Origin: Pachypanchax playfairii
Taxonomy: Eukaryota; Chordata; Actinopteri; Cyprinodontiformes; Aplocheilidae
Direction: 5' to 3'
DNA: 64,000 nt
Assembly (NCBI GenBank): GCA_006937955.1
Contig: SSNP01000155.1
Location: 179,548 to 243,547, forward strand
Shown here: positions 20,945 through 35,782 of the stretch, piece after piece
Layout of the letters: every line of letters begins with the position of its first letter
Position numbering within the stretch: the stretch's first letter is position 1
Program-made: the position numbers and the translations under genes
Notes under the pieces: model-generated
The model's input: only the letters and a program-made list of their open reading frames with translations
Databases searched by the model: none
Told to the model about the DNA's origin: nothing

Positions 20945-23900
20945 TACACACACAGTCTCACACATACAGTCTCACACATACAGTCTCACACATAGAGTCT
21001 CACACACAGTCTCACACACAGTCTCACACACAGTCTCACACACACAGTCTCACACACAGTCTCACACACAGTCTCACACACACAGTCTCACACACACAGT
21101 CTCACACATAGAGTCTCACACACAGTCTCACACACACAGTCTCACACACACAGTCTCACACATACAGTCTCACACACAGTCTCACACATAGAGTCTCACA
21201 CACAGTCTCACACACACAGTCTCACACACACAGTCTCACACACACAGTCTCACACACACGGTCTCACACACACACTCACACACACACACTCACACACACA
21301 GTCTCACACATAGAGTCTCACACACAGTCTCACACACACAGTCTCACACACAGTCTCACACACACAGTCTCACACACAGTCTCACACACACAGTCTCACA
21401 CACACAGTCTCACACACACTCTCACACACACACTCTCACACACACTCTCACACACACTCTCACACACACAGTCTCACACACACAGTCTCACACACACAGT
21501 CTCACACATACAGTCTCACACACAGTCTCACACACAGTCTCACACACACAGTCTCACACACACAGTCTCACACACACAGTCTCACACACACAGTCTCACA
21601 CACACAGTCTCACACATAGAGTCTCACACACAGTCTCACACACACAGTCTCACACACACAGTCTCACACATACAGTCTCACACACACAGTCTCACACACA
21701 CAGTCTCACACACACAGTCTCACACACACAGTCTCACACATACAGTCTCACACACAGTCTCACACACAGTCTCACACATACAGTCTCACACACAGTCTCA
21801 CACACACAGTCTCACACACAGTCTCACACACACACTCTCACACACAGAGTCTCACACACACAGTCTCACACACAGTCTCACACACAGAGTCTCACACACA
21901 CTCTCACACACAGTCTCACACACAGTCTCACACACACAGTCTCACACACACAGTCTCACACACACAGTCTCACACACACAGTCTCACACACAGTCTCACA
22001 CACACAGTCTCACACACACAGTCTCACACACACAGTCTCACACACAGTCTCACACACAGTCTCACACACACAGTCTCACACACACAGTCTCACACACACA
22101 GTCTCACACACACAGTCTCACACATAGAGTCTCACACACAGTCTCACACATACAGTCTCACACACAGTCTCACACATACAGTCTCACACACAGTCTCACA
22201 CATAGAGTCTCACACACAGTCTCACACACACAGTCTCACACACACAGTCTCACACACACAGTCTCACACACACAGTCTCACACATAGAGTCTCACACACA
22301 GTCTCACACACACAGTCTCACACAGAGTCTCACACACACAGTCTCACACACACAGTCTCACACACAGTCTCACACAAACAGTCTCACACACACAGTCTCA
22401 CACACACAGTCTCACACACACAGTCTCACACACAGTCTCACACATAGAGTCTCACACACAGTCTCACACACCGAGTCTCACACACAGTCTCTCACACACA
22501 GTCTCACACACAGTCTCACACACACAGTCTCACACACACAGTCTCACACACACAGTCTCACACATACAGTCTCACACACACAGTCTCACACACACAGTCT
22601 CACACACACAGTCTCACACACACAGTCTCACACATACAGTCTCACACACAGTCTCACACACACAGTCTCACACACAGTCTCACACATAGAGTCTCACACA
22701 CAGTCTCACACACACACTCTCACACACACTCTCACACACACTCTCACACACAGACTCACACACACTCTCACACACACAGACACACACACACTCTCACACA
22801 CACACTCACACACACAGTCTCACACACACAGTCTCACACACACAGTCTCACACATACAGTCTCACACACACAGTCTCACACACACAGTCTCACACACACA
22901 GTCTCACACATAGAGTCTCACACACAGTCTCACACACACAGTCTCACACACACAGTCTCACACATACAGTCTCACACACAGTCTCACACACAGTCTCACA
23001 CACACAGACTCACACATACAGTCTCACACACAGTCTCACACATAGAGTCTCACACACAGTCTCACACACACAGTCTCACACACAGACTCACACATACAGT
23101 CTCACACACACTCTCACACACACAGTCTCACACACACAGTCTCACACACACAGTCTCACACATAGAGTCTCACACACAGTCTCACACACACAGTCTCACA
23201 CACACAGTCTCACACATACAGTCTCACACACAGTCTCACACCTACAGTCTCACACACACAGTCTCACACACACAGTCTCACACACACAGTCTCACACATA
23301 CAGTCTCACACACACACTCTCACACACACAGTCTCACACACACAGTCTCACACACAGTCTCACACATAGAGTCTCACACACAGTCTCACACACAGACTCA
23401 CACACACAGACTCACACACACAGTCTCACACACAGACTCACACAAACAGACTCACACACACAGTCTCACACACACCGTCTCACACATAGAGTCTCACACA
23501 CAGTCTCACACACACAGTCTCACACAGAGTCTCACACACACAGTCTCACACACACAGTCTCACACACAGTCTCACACACACAGTCTCACACACACAGTCT
23601 CACACACACAGTCTCACACACAGTCTCACACATAGAGTCTCACACACAGTCTCACACACACAGTCTCACACAGAGTCTCACACACACAGTCTCACACACA
23701 CAGTCTCACACACAGTCTCACACATACAGTCTCACACATACAGTCTCACACACACAGTCACACACACACAGTCTCACACATACAGTCTCACACACAGTCT
23801 CACACACACAGTCTCACACAGAGTCTCACACACACAGTCTCACACACACAGTCTCACACACAGACTCACACACAGGCTCACACACACAGTCTCACACACA

Positions 23901-26900
23901 CAGTCTCACACACACAGTCTCACACATACAGTCTCACACACACAGTCTCACACACACAGTCTCACACATAGAGTCTCACACACAGTCTCACACACACAGT
24001 CTCACACACACAGTCTCACACATAGAATCTCACACACAGTCTCACACACACAGTCTCACACATACAGTCTCACACACAGTCTCACACACAGTCTCACACA
24101 CACAGTCTCACACACACAGTCTCACACACACTCTCACACACAGACTCACACACACAGTCTCACACACACAGTCTCACACACACACTCTCACACATACAGT
24201 CTCACACATACAGTCTCACACACACAGTCTCACACACACAGTCACACACACAGAGTCACACATACAGTCTCACACACACAGTCTCACACACACAGTCTCA
24301 CACAAACAGTCTCACACACACAGTCTCACACACACAGTCTCACACACAGTCTCACACAAAAAGTCTCACACACAGTCTCACACACAGTCTCACACACACA
24401 GTCTCACACATACAGTCTCACACACAGTCTCACACACAGGCTCACACACACAGTCTCACACACACAGTCTCACACACACAGTCTCACACATACAGTCTCA
24501 CACACAGTCTCACACACAAAGTCTCACACACAGTCTCACACACAGTCTCACACACAGTCTCACACACACAGTCTCACACACACAGTCTCACACACACAGT
24601 CTCACACATAGAGTCTCACACACAGTCTCACACACACAGTCTCACACAGAGTCTCACACACACAGTCTCACACACACAGTCTCACACACAGTCTCACACA
24701 CAGTCTCACACACACAGTCTCACACATACAGTCTCACACACAGTCTCACACACACAGTCTCACACAGAGTCTCACACACACAGTCTCACACACACAGTCT
24801 CACACACAATCTCACACACACACTCTCACACACACAGTCTCACACACACAGTCTCACACACAGTCTCACACACACAGTCTCACACATACAGTCTCACACA
24901 CAGTCTCACACACACAGTCTCACACACAGGCTCACACACACAGTCTCACACACACAGACTCACACACACAGTCTCACACACACAGTCTCACACACAGTCT
25001 CACACACAGTCTCACACACACAGTCTCACACACACAGTCTCACACACAGTCTCACACACAGTCTCACACACACAGTCTCACACACAGTCTCTCACACACA
25101 GTCTCACACATACAGTCTCACACATACAGTCTCTCACACACAGTCTCACACACACAGTCTCACACATACAGTCTCACACACAGTCTCACACACACAGTCT
25201 CACACACAGTCTCACACACAGGCTCACACACACAGTCTCACACACACAGTCTCACACACACAGTCTCACACACACAGTCTCACACACAGTCTCACACACA
25301 CAGTCTCACACACAGTCTCACACACACAGTCTCACACACACAGTCTCACACACACAGTCTCACACATACAGTCTCACACACACAGTCTCACACACACAGT
25401 CTCACACACACAGTCTCACACATAGAGTCTCACACACAGTCTCACACACAGTCTCACACAAAAAGTCTCACACACACAATCTCACACACACACAGTCTCA
25501 CACACAGTCTCACACACACAGTCTCACACACAGTCTCACACACACAGTCTCACACACAGTCTCACACACAGTCTCACACACACAGTCTCACATACACAGT
25601 CTCACACACAGTCTCACACACAGTCTCACACACAGTCTCACACACAGTCTCACACACAGTCTCACACACACAGTCTCACACACACAGTCTCACACACAGT
25701 CTCACACACACAGTCTCACACACAGGCTCACACACACAGTCTCACACACACAGTCTCACACACAGTCTCACACACAGTCTCACACACAGTCTCACACACA
25801 GTCTCACACACAGTCTCACACACACAGTCTCACACATACAGTCTCACACACAGTCTCACACACAGTCTCACACACACAGTCTCACACACACAGTCTCACA
25901 CACACAGTCTCACACACACAGTCTCACACACACAGTCTCACACACACAGTCTCACACACACACTCTCACACACACTCTCACACACACTCTCACACACACA
26001 GTCTCACACATACTGTCTCACACACAGTCTCACACACACAGTCTCACACACAGTCTCTCACACACACTCTCACACACACAGTCTCACACACACAGTCTCA
26101 CACACAGTCTCACACACCGGCTCACACACACAGTCTCACACACACACTCTCACACACAGTCTCACACACACAGTCTCACACACAGTCTCACACACACAGT
26201 CTCACACACAGTCTCACACACACAGTCTCACACAGAGTCTCACACACACAGTCTCACACACACAGTCTCACACACAGTCTCACACACAGTCTCACACACA
26301 CAGTCTCACACATACAGTCTCACACACAGTCTCACACACACAGTCTCACACACAGTCTCACACACAGTCTCACACACACAGTCTCACACACACAGTCTCA
26401 CACACACAGTCTCACACAGAGTCTCACACACACAGTCTCACACACACAGTCTCACACACAGTCTCACACAAACAGTCTCACACACACAGTCTCACACACA
26501 CAGTCTCACACACAGTCTCACACACAGTCTCACACACACAGTCTCACACACACAGTCTCACACACAGTCTCACACACACAGTCTCACACACAGTCTCACA
26601 CACACAGTCTCACACACACAGTCTCACACACACAGTCTCACACACACAGTCTCACACACACAGTCTCACACATACAGTCTCACACACAGTCTCACACACA
26701 GTCTCACACACACCGTCTCACACACAGTCTCACACACACAGTCTCACACACAGTCTCACACACACAGTCTCACACACACAGTCTCACACACAGTCTCACA
26801 CACACAGTCTCACACACACAGTCTCACATACACAGTCTCACACACACAGTCTCACACACAGTCTCACACACAGTCTCACACACACAGTCTCACACACAGT

Positions 26901-29900
26901 CTCTCACACACAGTCTCACACAAACAGTCTCACACACACAGTCTCACACACACAGAGTCTCACACACAGTCTCACACACACAGTCTCACACACAGTCTCA
27001 CACACACAGTCACACACACACAGTCTCACATACACAGTCACACACACAGTCTCACACAAACAGTCTCACACACAATCTCACACACACACAGTCTCACACA
27101 CAGTCTCACACACACAGTCTCACACACAGTCTCACACACACAGTCTCACACACAGTCTCACACACAGTCTCACACACAGTCTCACACACACAGTCTCACA
27201 CACAGTCTCTCACACACAGTCTCACACACAGTCTCACACACACAGTCTCACACACACAGTCTCACACACACAGTCTCACATACACAGTCTCACACATACA
27301 GTCTCACACACAGTCTCACACACAGTCTCACACACACAGTCTCACACACAGTCTCACACACACAGTCTCACACACAGTCTCACACACAGTCTCACACACA
27401 GTCTCACACACACAGAGTCTCACACACAGTCTCACACACACAGTCTCACACACAGTCTCACACACACAGTCTCACACACACAGTCTCACACACACAGTCT
27501 CACACACACAGTCTCACACACAGTCTCACACACAGAGTCTCACACACAGTCTCACACACACAGTCTCACACACAGTCTCACACAAAAAGTCTCACACACA
27601 GTCTCACACACAGTCTCACACACAGTCTCACACACAGTCTCACACACACACTCACACACACAGTCTCACACACAGTCTCTCACACACAGTCTCACACAAA
27701 CAGTCTCACACACACAGACTCACATACACAGTCTCACACACACAGTCTCACACACAGTCTCACACACAATCTCACACACACAGTCTCACACACAGTCTCA
27801 CACACAGGCTCACACACACAGACTCACACACAGAGTCTCACACACACAGTCTCACACAAACAGTCTCACACACACAGTCTCACATACACAGTCTCACACA
27901 CAGTCTCACACACACAGTCTCACACACAGTCTCACACAAAAAGTCTCACACACAGTCTCACACAAAAAGTCTCACACACACAATCTCACACACACACAGT
28001 CTCACACACAGTCTCACACACACAGTCTCACACACAGTCTCACACACAGGCTCACACACACAGTCTCACACACACAGTCTCACACACACAGTCTCACACA
28101 CACAGTCTCACACACAGTCTCACACACAGTCTCCACACACAGCCTCACACACACAGTCTCACACACAGTCTCACACACACAGTCTCACACACAGTCTCAC
28201 ACCCACGCTCACACATACAGTCTCACACACACAGTCTCACACACACAGTCTCACACATAGAGTCTCACACACAGTCTCACACACACAGTCTCACACACAC
28301 AGTCTCACACACACACAGTCTCACACACACAGTCTCACACACAGTCTCACACACATACTCACACACACAGTCTCACACACACAGTCTCACATACACAGTC
28401 TCACACACAGTCTCACACACAGTCTCACACAAAAAGTCTCACACACAGTCTCACACACAGTCTCACACACACAGTCTCACACATACAGTCTCACACACAG
28501 TCTCACACACACAGTCTCACACACAGTCTCACACACAGGCTCACACACACAGTCTCACACACACAGTCTCACACACACAGTCTCACACATACAGTCTCAC
28601 ACACAGTCTCACACACAGTCTCACACACACAGTCTCACACATACAGTCTCACACACAGTCTCACACACACAGTCTCACACACAGTCTCACACACAGTCTC
28701 ACACACAGTCTCAGACACAGTCTCACACAAAAAGTCTCACACACAGTCTCACACAAAAAGTCTCACACACACAGTCTCACACACACAGAGTCTCACACAC
28801 AGTCTCACACACACAGTCTCACACACAGTCTCACACACACAGTCTCACACACACAGTCTCACACACACACTCTCAGACACAGTCTCACACACACAGTCTC
28901 ACACACAGTCTCACACAAAAAGTCTCACACACAGTCTCACACAAAAAGTCTCACACACACAGTCTCACACACACTCTCACACACACAGTCTCACACACAC
29001 AGTCTCACACACAGTCTCACACACACAGTCTCACACACACAGTCTCACACACAGTCTCACACACAGTCTCACACAAACAGTCTCACACACACAGTCTCAC
29101 ACACAGTCTCACACACAGTCTCACACACAGTCTCTCACACACAGTCTCACACACACAGTCTCACACACAGTCTCACACAAAAAGTCTCACACACAGTCTC
29201 ACACAAAAAGTCTCACACACAGTCTCACACAAAAAGTCTCACACACACAGTCTCACACACACAGAGTCTCACACACAGTCTCACACACACAGTCTCACAC
29301 ACAGTCTCACACACACAGTCTCACACACACAGTCTCACACACAGTCTCACACACAGGCTCACACACACAGTCTCACACACACAGTCTCACACACACAGTC
29401 TCACACACAGTCTCACACACAGGCTCACACACACAGTCTCACACACACAGTCTCACACACACAGTCTCACACACAGTCTCACACACAGTCTCACACACAG
29501 TCTCTCACACACAGTCTCACACACACAGTCTCACACACAGTCTCACACAAAAAGTCTCACACACACAATCTCACACACACACAGTCTCACACACAGTCTC
29601 ACACACACAGTCTCACACACAGTCTCACACACAGGCTCACACACACAGTCTCACACACACAGTCTCACACACACAGTCTCACACACAGTCTCACACACAC
29701 AGTCTCACACACACAGTCTCACACACACACTCACACACACACAGTCACACACACTCTCACACACACACAGTCTCACACACAGTCTCACACACAGTCTCAC
29801 ACAAACAGTCTCACACACACAGTCTCACACACAGTCTCACACACAGTCTCACACACAGTCTCACACACACAGTCTCACACACAGTCTCACACACACAGTC

Positions 29901-30883
29901 TCACACACACAGTCTCACACACACAGTCTCACACACAGTCTCACACACAGTCTCTCACACACAGTCTCACACACACAGTCTCACACACAGTCTCACACAA
30001 AAAGTCTCACACACACAATCTCACACACACACAGTCTCACACACAGTCTCACACACACAGTCTCACACACAGTCTCACACACACAGTCTCACACACACAG
30101 TCTCACACACACAGTCTCACACACACAGTCTCACACACAGTCTCACACACAGTCTCACACACAGTCTCACACAAAAAGTCTCACACACAGTCTCACACAC
30201 AGTCTCACACAAAAAGTCTCACACACACAATCTCACACACACACAGTCTCACACACAGTCTCACACACACAGTCTCACACACAGTCTCACACACACAGTC
30301 TCACACACACAGTCTCACACACACAGTCTCACACACACAGTCTCACACACAGTCTCACACACAGTCTCACACAAACAGTCTCACACACACAATCTCACAC
30401 ACACACAGTCTCACACACAGTCTCACACACACACTCACACACACAGTCTCACACACACAGTCTCACACACAGTCTCACACACACTCTCACACAAACAGTC
30501 TCACACACACAGTCTCACACACAGTCTCACACACACAGTCTCACACACAGTCTCACACACACAGTCTCACACACCGTCTCACACACACAGTCTCACACAC
30601 ACAGTCTCACACACAGTCTCACACACAGTCTCACACAAACAGTCTCACACACACACTCTCACACACAGTCTCACACACACAGTCTCACATACACAGTCTC
30701 ACACACAGTCTCACACAAACAGTCTCACACACAGTCTCACACAAAAAGTCTCACACACACAGTCTCACACACACAGAGTCTCACACACAGTCTCACACAC
30801 ACAGTCTCACACAAACAGTCTCACACACACTCTCACACACAAACTCTCACACACAGTCTCACACACACACTCGCACACACACA

Positions 30884-30956
<73 letters not shown>

Positions 30957-33065
30957 ACACACACACACACACACACTCACCAACACACACACACTCACCA
31001 ACACACACACACACACACACACACCTATCTCTCTTTNACACAGTCTCACACACAGTCTCACACACACAGTCTCACACACAGTCTCACACACACAGTCTCA
31101 CACACAGTCTCACACACACAGTCTCACACACAGTCTCACACACAGTCTCACACACAACTCACACACACTCTCACACACAGTCTCACACAAAAAGTCTCAC
31201 ACACAGTCTCACACACAGTCTCACACACAGTCTCACACACAGTCTCACACAAACAGTCTCACACACAGTCTCACACACACAGTCTCACACACAGTCTCAC
31301 ACACACAGTCTCACACACAGTCTCACACACAGTCTCACACACACAGTCTCACACACACAGTCTCACATACACAGTCTCACACACACAGTCTCACACACAG
31401 TCTCACACAAAAAGTCTCACACACAGTCTCACACAAAAAGTCTCACACACACAGTCTCACACACACAGAGTCTCACACAAACAGTCTCACACAAACAGTC
31501 TCACACACACAGTCTCACACACAGTCTCACACACAGTCTCACACACACAGTCTCACACACACAGTCTCACACACACAGTCTCACACACACAGTCTCACAC
31601 ACAGTCTCACACACAGTCTCACACAAAAAGTCTCACACACAGTCTCACACACAGTCTCACACACAGTCTCAGACACAGTCTCACACAAAAAGTCTCACAC
31701 ACAGTCTCACACAAAAAGTCTCACACACACAGTCTCACACACACAGAGTCTCACACACAGTCTCACACACAGTCTCACACACACAGTCTCACACACACAG
31801 TCTCACACACAGTCTCACACACAGTCTCACACACACAGTCTCACACACAGTCTCACACACAGTCTCACACACAGTCTCTCACACACAGTCTCACACAAAA
31901 AGTCTCACACACACAATCTCACACACACAGAGTCTCACACACAGTCTCACACACACAGTCTCACACACACAGTCTCACACACACAGTCTCACACACAGTC
32001 TCACACACAGTCTCACACAAAAAGTCTCACACACAGTCTCACACACAGTCTCACACACAGTCTCACACACAGTCTCACACACAGTCTCACACACAAAGTC
32101 TCACACACAGTCTCACACAAAAAGTCTCACACACAGTCTCACACACAGTCTCACACACAGTCTCACACACAGTCTCACACAAAAAGTCTCACACACACAA
32201 TCTCACACACACACAGTCTCACACACAGTCTCACACACACAGTCTCACACACAGTCTCACACACAGTCTCACACATAGAATCTCACACACAGTCTCACAC
32301 ACAGTCTCACACACACAGTCTCACACAAACAGTCTCACACAAACAGTCTCACACACACAGTCTCACACACAGTCTCACACACAGTCTCACACACACAGTC
32401 TCACACACAGTCTCACACACAGTCTCACACACACAGTCTCACATACACAGTCTCACACACACAGTCTCACACACAGTCTCACACACAGGCTCACACACAC
32501 AGTCTCACACACACAGTCTCACACACACAGTCTCACACACACTCTCACACACAGTCTCACACACAGTCTCACACACAGTCTCTCACACACAGTCTCACAC
32601 ACACTCACACACACAGTCTCACACACACAGTCTCACACACAGTCTCACACACACAGTCTCACACACAGTCTCTCACACACAGTCTCACACAAACAGTCTC
32701 ACACACACAGTCTCACACACAGTCTCACACACACAGTCTCACACAACAGTCTCACACACACAGTCTCACACACAGTCTCACACAAAAAGTCTCACACACA
32801 GTCTCACACAAAAAGTCTCACACACAGTCTCACACAAAAAGTCTCACACACACAGTCTCACACACACAGTCTCACACACAGTCTCACACACACAGTCTCA
32901 CACACACAGTCTCACACACACAGTCTCACACACACAGTCTCACACACAGTCTCACACACAGTCTCACACACAGTCTCACACATAGAATCTCACACACAGT
33001 CTCACACACAGTCTCACACACACAGTCTCACACACAGTCTCACACACACAGTCTCACACACAGTC
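20945..33065. repeat. 12.1-kb CACACAGTCT / CACACACAGTCT array
   Basis: Units of 10 and 12 bp (CACACAGTCT and CACACACAGTCT) alternate irregularly for 12 kb. Minor variants include CATAGAGTCT, CAAAAAGTCT, CACAGGCT and CACTCT units. The CATAGAGTCT form is frequent from 20.9 to about 25.4 kb and rare afterwards. The CAAAAAGTCT form is rare before 27.5 kb and frequent from 28.4 kb on. A stop-free frame over its first 250 bp is not a gene. A single N at 31037 marks an unresolved base or join. Confidence 0.97.
30881..31024 (+). repeat. Pure (CA)n tract within the large array
   Basis: A CA dinucleotide run with a few CTCAC and CACCAAC interruptions replaces the AGTCT-containing units. It ends at CTATCTCTCTTT followed by N, a sequence not seen elsewhere in the array. 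Confidence 0.9.
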
Positions 33066-33215
33066 CAGTCCCCAAGCTATCGACATTTTCCGCAGAAAAA
33101 AAACTACTTCTTCCTGATATCTCGCGTATAAGTTGGAACCCCTCTTCAGATCTGAAATTTACTCCTCAAAAAAATCGACTTATATGCGAGTATATATGGT
33201 ACTGATCCTTTTCAT
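33066..33215 (+). repeat. Dispersed repeat with CGACTTATA-CGAGTATATA terminus
   Basis: It starts at the array border and ends TCGACTTATATGCGAGTATA then TATGGTA. The same terminus, in the same orientation, is found at 60643-60668 (TCGACTTATACACGAGTATA then TACGGTA). The family is common in fish genomes in my experience, but I cannot name it. Confidence 0.55.
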
Positions 33216-34831
33216 CTGACTGCTTCATGTAACTACTGATTATTACAAATATAAAAATAATTCCTCTTTGTTTTTTAATGTATACTTTCTATTGAAGGTT
33301 TTTTATGTCAGACATGACAGTTGTGCATTTTTTAAACTTTTTACTAACTGACACTGACATTTCATTATACAACATTACATCGTGAAGATGTCTATATTAT
33401 AATTTTATGTCGGCAGTTTAATGTCCCACATTTGGAGTTTTTACTAGTATTATCAAACCTTTGTTTTTTTGCTGTGGCCAAGAGCTGAAGCACAGATGTT
33501 TGTTTATTTTGGAATTACTTTAGCTGTTGTAAGATTTTTATTCTTCTACGTCCACAAGCTGCCGTTCCCGGCACCGTGCTGCTCCTGCAGTCAGCTGGAA
33601 CAGGTGAGCACATTCCTGGAAACAACTGACTTTTAGAAAAATATCATTTCTGCTCTCTAATGAAACACGGCTAGACGCAGCACCGTTTTCTTTCTTATTT
33701 GTGAAGTGTCAGAAATTAACTCTCATTCAAAGCAACATTTTAAGAAAAATAAAATCTAAAACTAAAATTAAAAATTACAACATATTGAAAAAAAAATCAG
33801 TACATTGTTTCTCTAAGGTCCTGGGTTCTACAGCCAGCGGGTTCTCCTCATACTCGGGTTTCTCTGAGGACTCTGGTAACACGTGTATGTTGCTTTAACT
33901 GTGTAAACTGGCAGTAGGTTGAATGGTTACCTGATCAGGTGGAACTACCTCTGAGCAGCAAACAGGGTCAGAAAACAGACGGATGGTTTTCAACTGACGG
34001 AACAAACAAATAAACAAACAAACCATGTTGTGGATCTAACTGCAGACTTTTTTCTTTGATGGAACTCGTCCTGGTTTTGGGTTTTCCTTTGTGTCTGCTT
34101 CCTGTCAGATGTCAGGACCTTGTGACTCCAGGGCTCACCGCCCCAACTGCTTCAACATCAGGAAATTACCAGGACAGTGTGTCTGCATTTATATTAATAA
34201 CTTTATCAGTATTCACAAATCCCAGCAGTGATGGCTCATTCTTTTAGGAACTCATTTGCATCACAGATGTGTACAAAAATCTGGAGACAAAGACTGCAGA
34301 AGAAAATCTGTGAATCTGAACATTTTAAACACTTTTTTCACTGTTGTGGAACTTTGATTGCACTTATTGTAAAGATGCACAAAGAGTGTAAACTCTTTTT
34401 TTTCTTAGAAAATAAACTTACTTGAGCTTGACTGCTGAATATTGACCTGACTTATTGTTCGCTTATTGATTTTCTGAACCCGTTTTGCCTCTGAAAGCTG
34501 GAATATGTTGTAGCTCTGAGGAAATCACATCAGTGGCACTTCTGTACTTACAGACCAAAACAATCCTCACGAGTCTGTATTGTTTACCTGAACAGCTTCA
34601 AATGATGCAACAGAATGATGTGAGATGAATTTAAAAAGATTTTCATCAATCATTGCAGTTTCAGTGAACCAACAAGTCTGAGAGGAACAATCCTTAAATC
34701 TCACTGCTGTGTAGAGCTGTAAGTGGTTACGTGTTCTTCACGATGTGTTTTAGATGGAGTTGAACAGAAAGTGGCAGCAAAACGTCAGCTGAGGTCTTTC
34801 AGTCAGGATTACATCAGTCCTGTAGGATGTT
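33216..34831. other. No recognised gene
   Basis: Frames of about 65 codons lack recognisable domains. A (CAAA)n-like patch lies at 33999-34022. Donor-like GGAACAGGTGAGC (33597) and acceptor-like TTTCTCTAAG (33810) signals occur but do not define a credible protein. Confidence 0.35.
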
Positions 34832-34835
34832 TTAA

Positions 34836-35778
34836 AGAGTCCATTTCATACACATTTCAGGACTTTGTGGTTATTTCTTAAGTATTAACCAGTAATATGA
34901 AACATTTTATATCTAAAAATCATCAGGAAACACTGATTAACAGATCTTCCAATCTGTCTGTGTTAAAATTCAGGTGGTTCCAGCTCCTTCCGTCAGGCTT
35001 CGTCAGCAGCTCGTTCATATTCATTGTTCAAATTTGCTGGACTCTGATTGGCTAACAAACTAGCCTATGAGAACAAGGTATACCATTTCCTGCCCCGCTG
35101 CACATGGTAATGTCAGATGTGTCTTCCTGTTTGTTATGTCTTATGCTAACAGCTTTTTAGTGAACAGCATTATAGGCGTGGTTTCAACTGTGGGAGCTGA
35201 TGAAGACAAACAAACAAACAAACAAACAAACAAACAAACAAACAGCCTCTTTAAAGTGGTGAAAACGTAACTGACAGGATTTAGGTCAATAAAATAACAC
35301 ACCCATGCCTGTAAATCAGGTGTAAAATACAAACCTCTGAAAAACAGTGTTTCTGAGGTTTCTGTTGAATATTTTAGCTCCACAGGTGTTCTTACCTTCA
35401 TAGTGGGTGAAAACAGATCAACAACTTCTCTTTCAGTTTTAATCTCTCAAACTACGCAGGTGGTGATAAACCCGAGTTCTCCCGAGTTCTAACGGCCTGT
35501 ATCTGTTTCATCACAACTCCTTTTTGATGCTACCTTGCTCTCATAGGTTAGTTTGTTAGCCAATCAGAGTCCAGCAAATCCAAATAATGAATATGAACGA
35601 GCTGCTGCTCGAGGCCTGACGGAAGGAGCTGGAACCACCGAAATTTTAACACAGACAGATTGAAAGGTCTGTTAATCAGTGTTTCCTGATGTTTTTCTTA
35701 GATATAACATGTTTCATATTACTGGTTAATACTTAAGAAATAACCATAAAGTCATTAAATTTGTATGAAATGGACTCT
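34836..35778. mobile_element. Fold-back composite of TTAA MITE family 1 (copies C and D)
   Basis: Two partial copies lie head to head. Copy C (about 34836-35204) is in minus orientation and copy D (about 35340-35778) in plus orientation, so both outer ends are the same AGAGTCCATTTCATAC terminus flanked by TTAA (34832-34835 and 35779-35782). The centre holds a (CAAA)n run and about 95 bp of other sequence. Copy D has lost the middle of the element between CACAACTCCTTTTTGATG and CTTGCTCTCATAGG. The whole unit could form a long hairpin. Confidence 0.75.
35207..35243 (+). repeat. (CAAA)n microsatellite
   Basis: About nine CAAA units at the junction between the two inverted MITE copies. Confidence 0.9.
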
Positions 35779-35782
35779 TTAA

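Noticed and set aside
20691..21191. 166-codon frame rich in SHTQSHT
   Set aside because: It joins the inner part of the Tc1 terminal repeat to the CACACAGTCT array; chance fusion.
20945..33065. CRISPR-like array
   Set aside because: There are no unique spacers between repeats; it is a degenerate short tandem repeat in a vertebrate genome.
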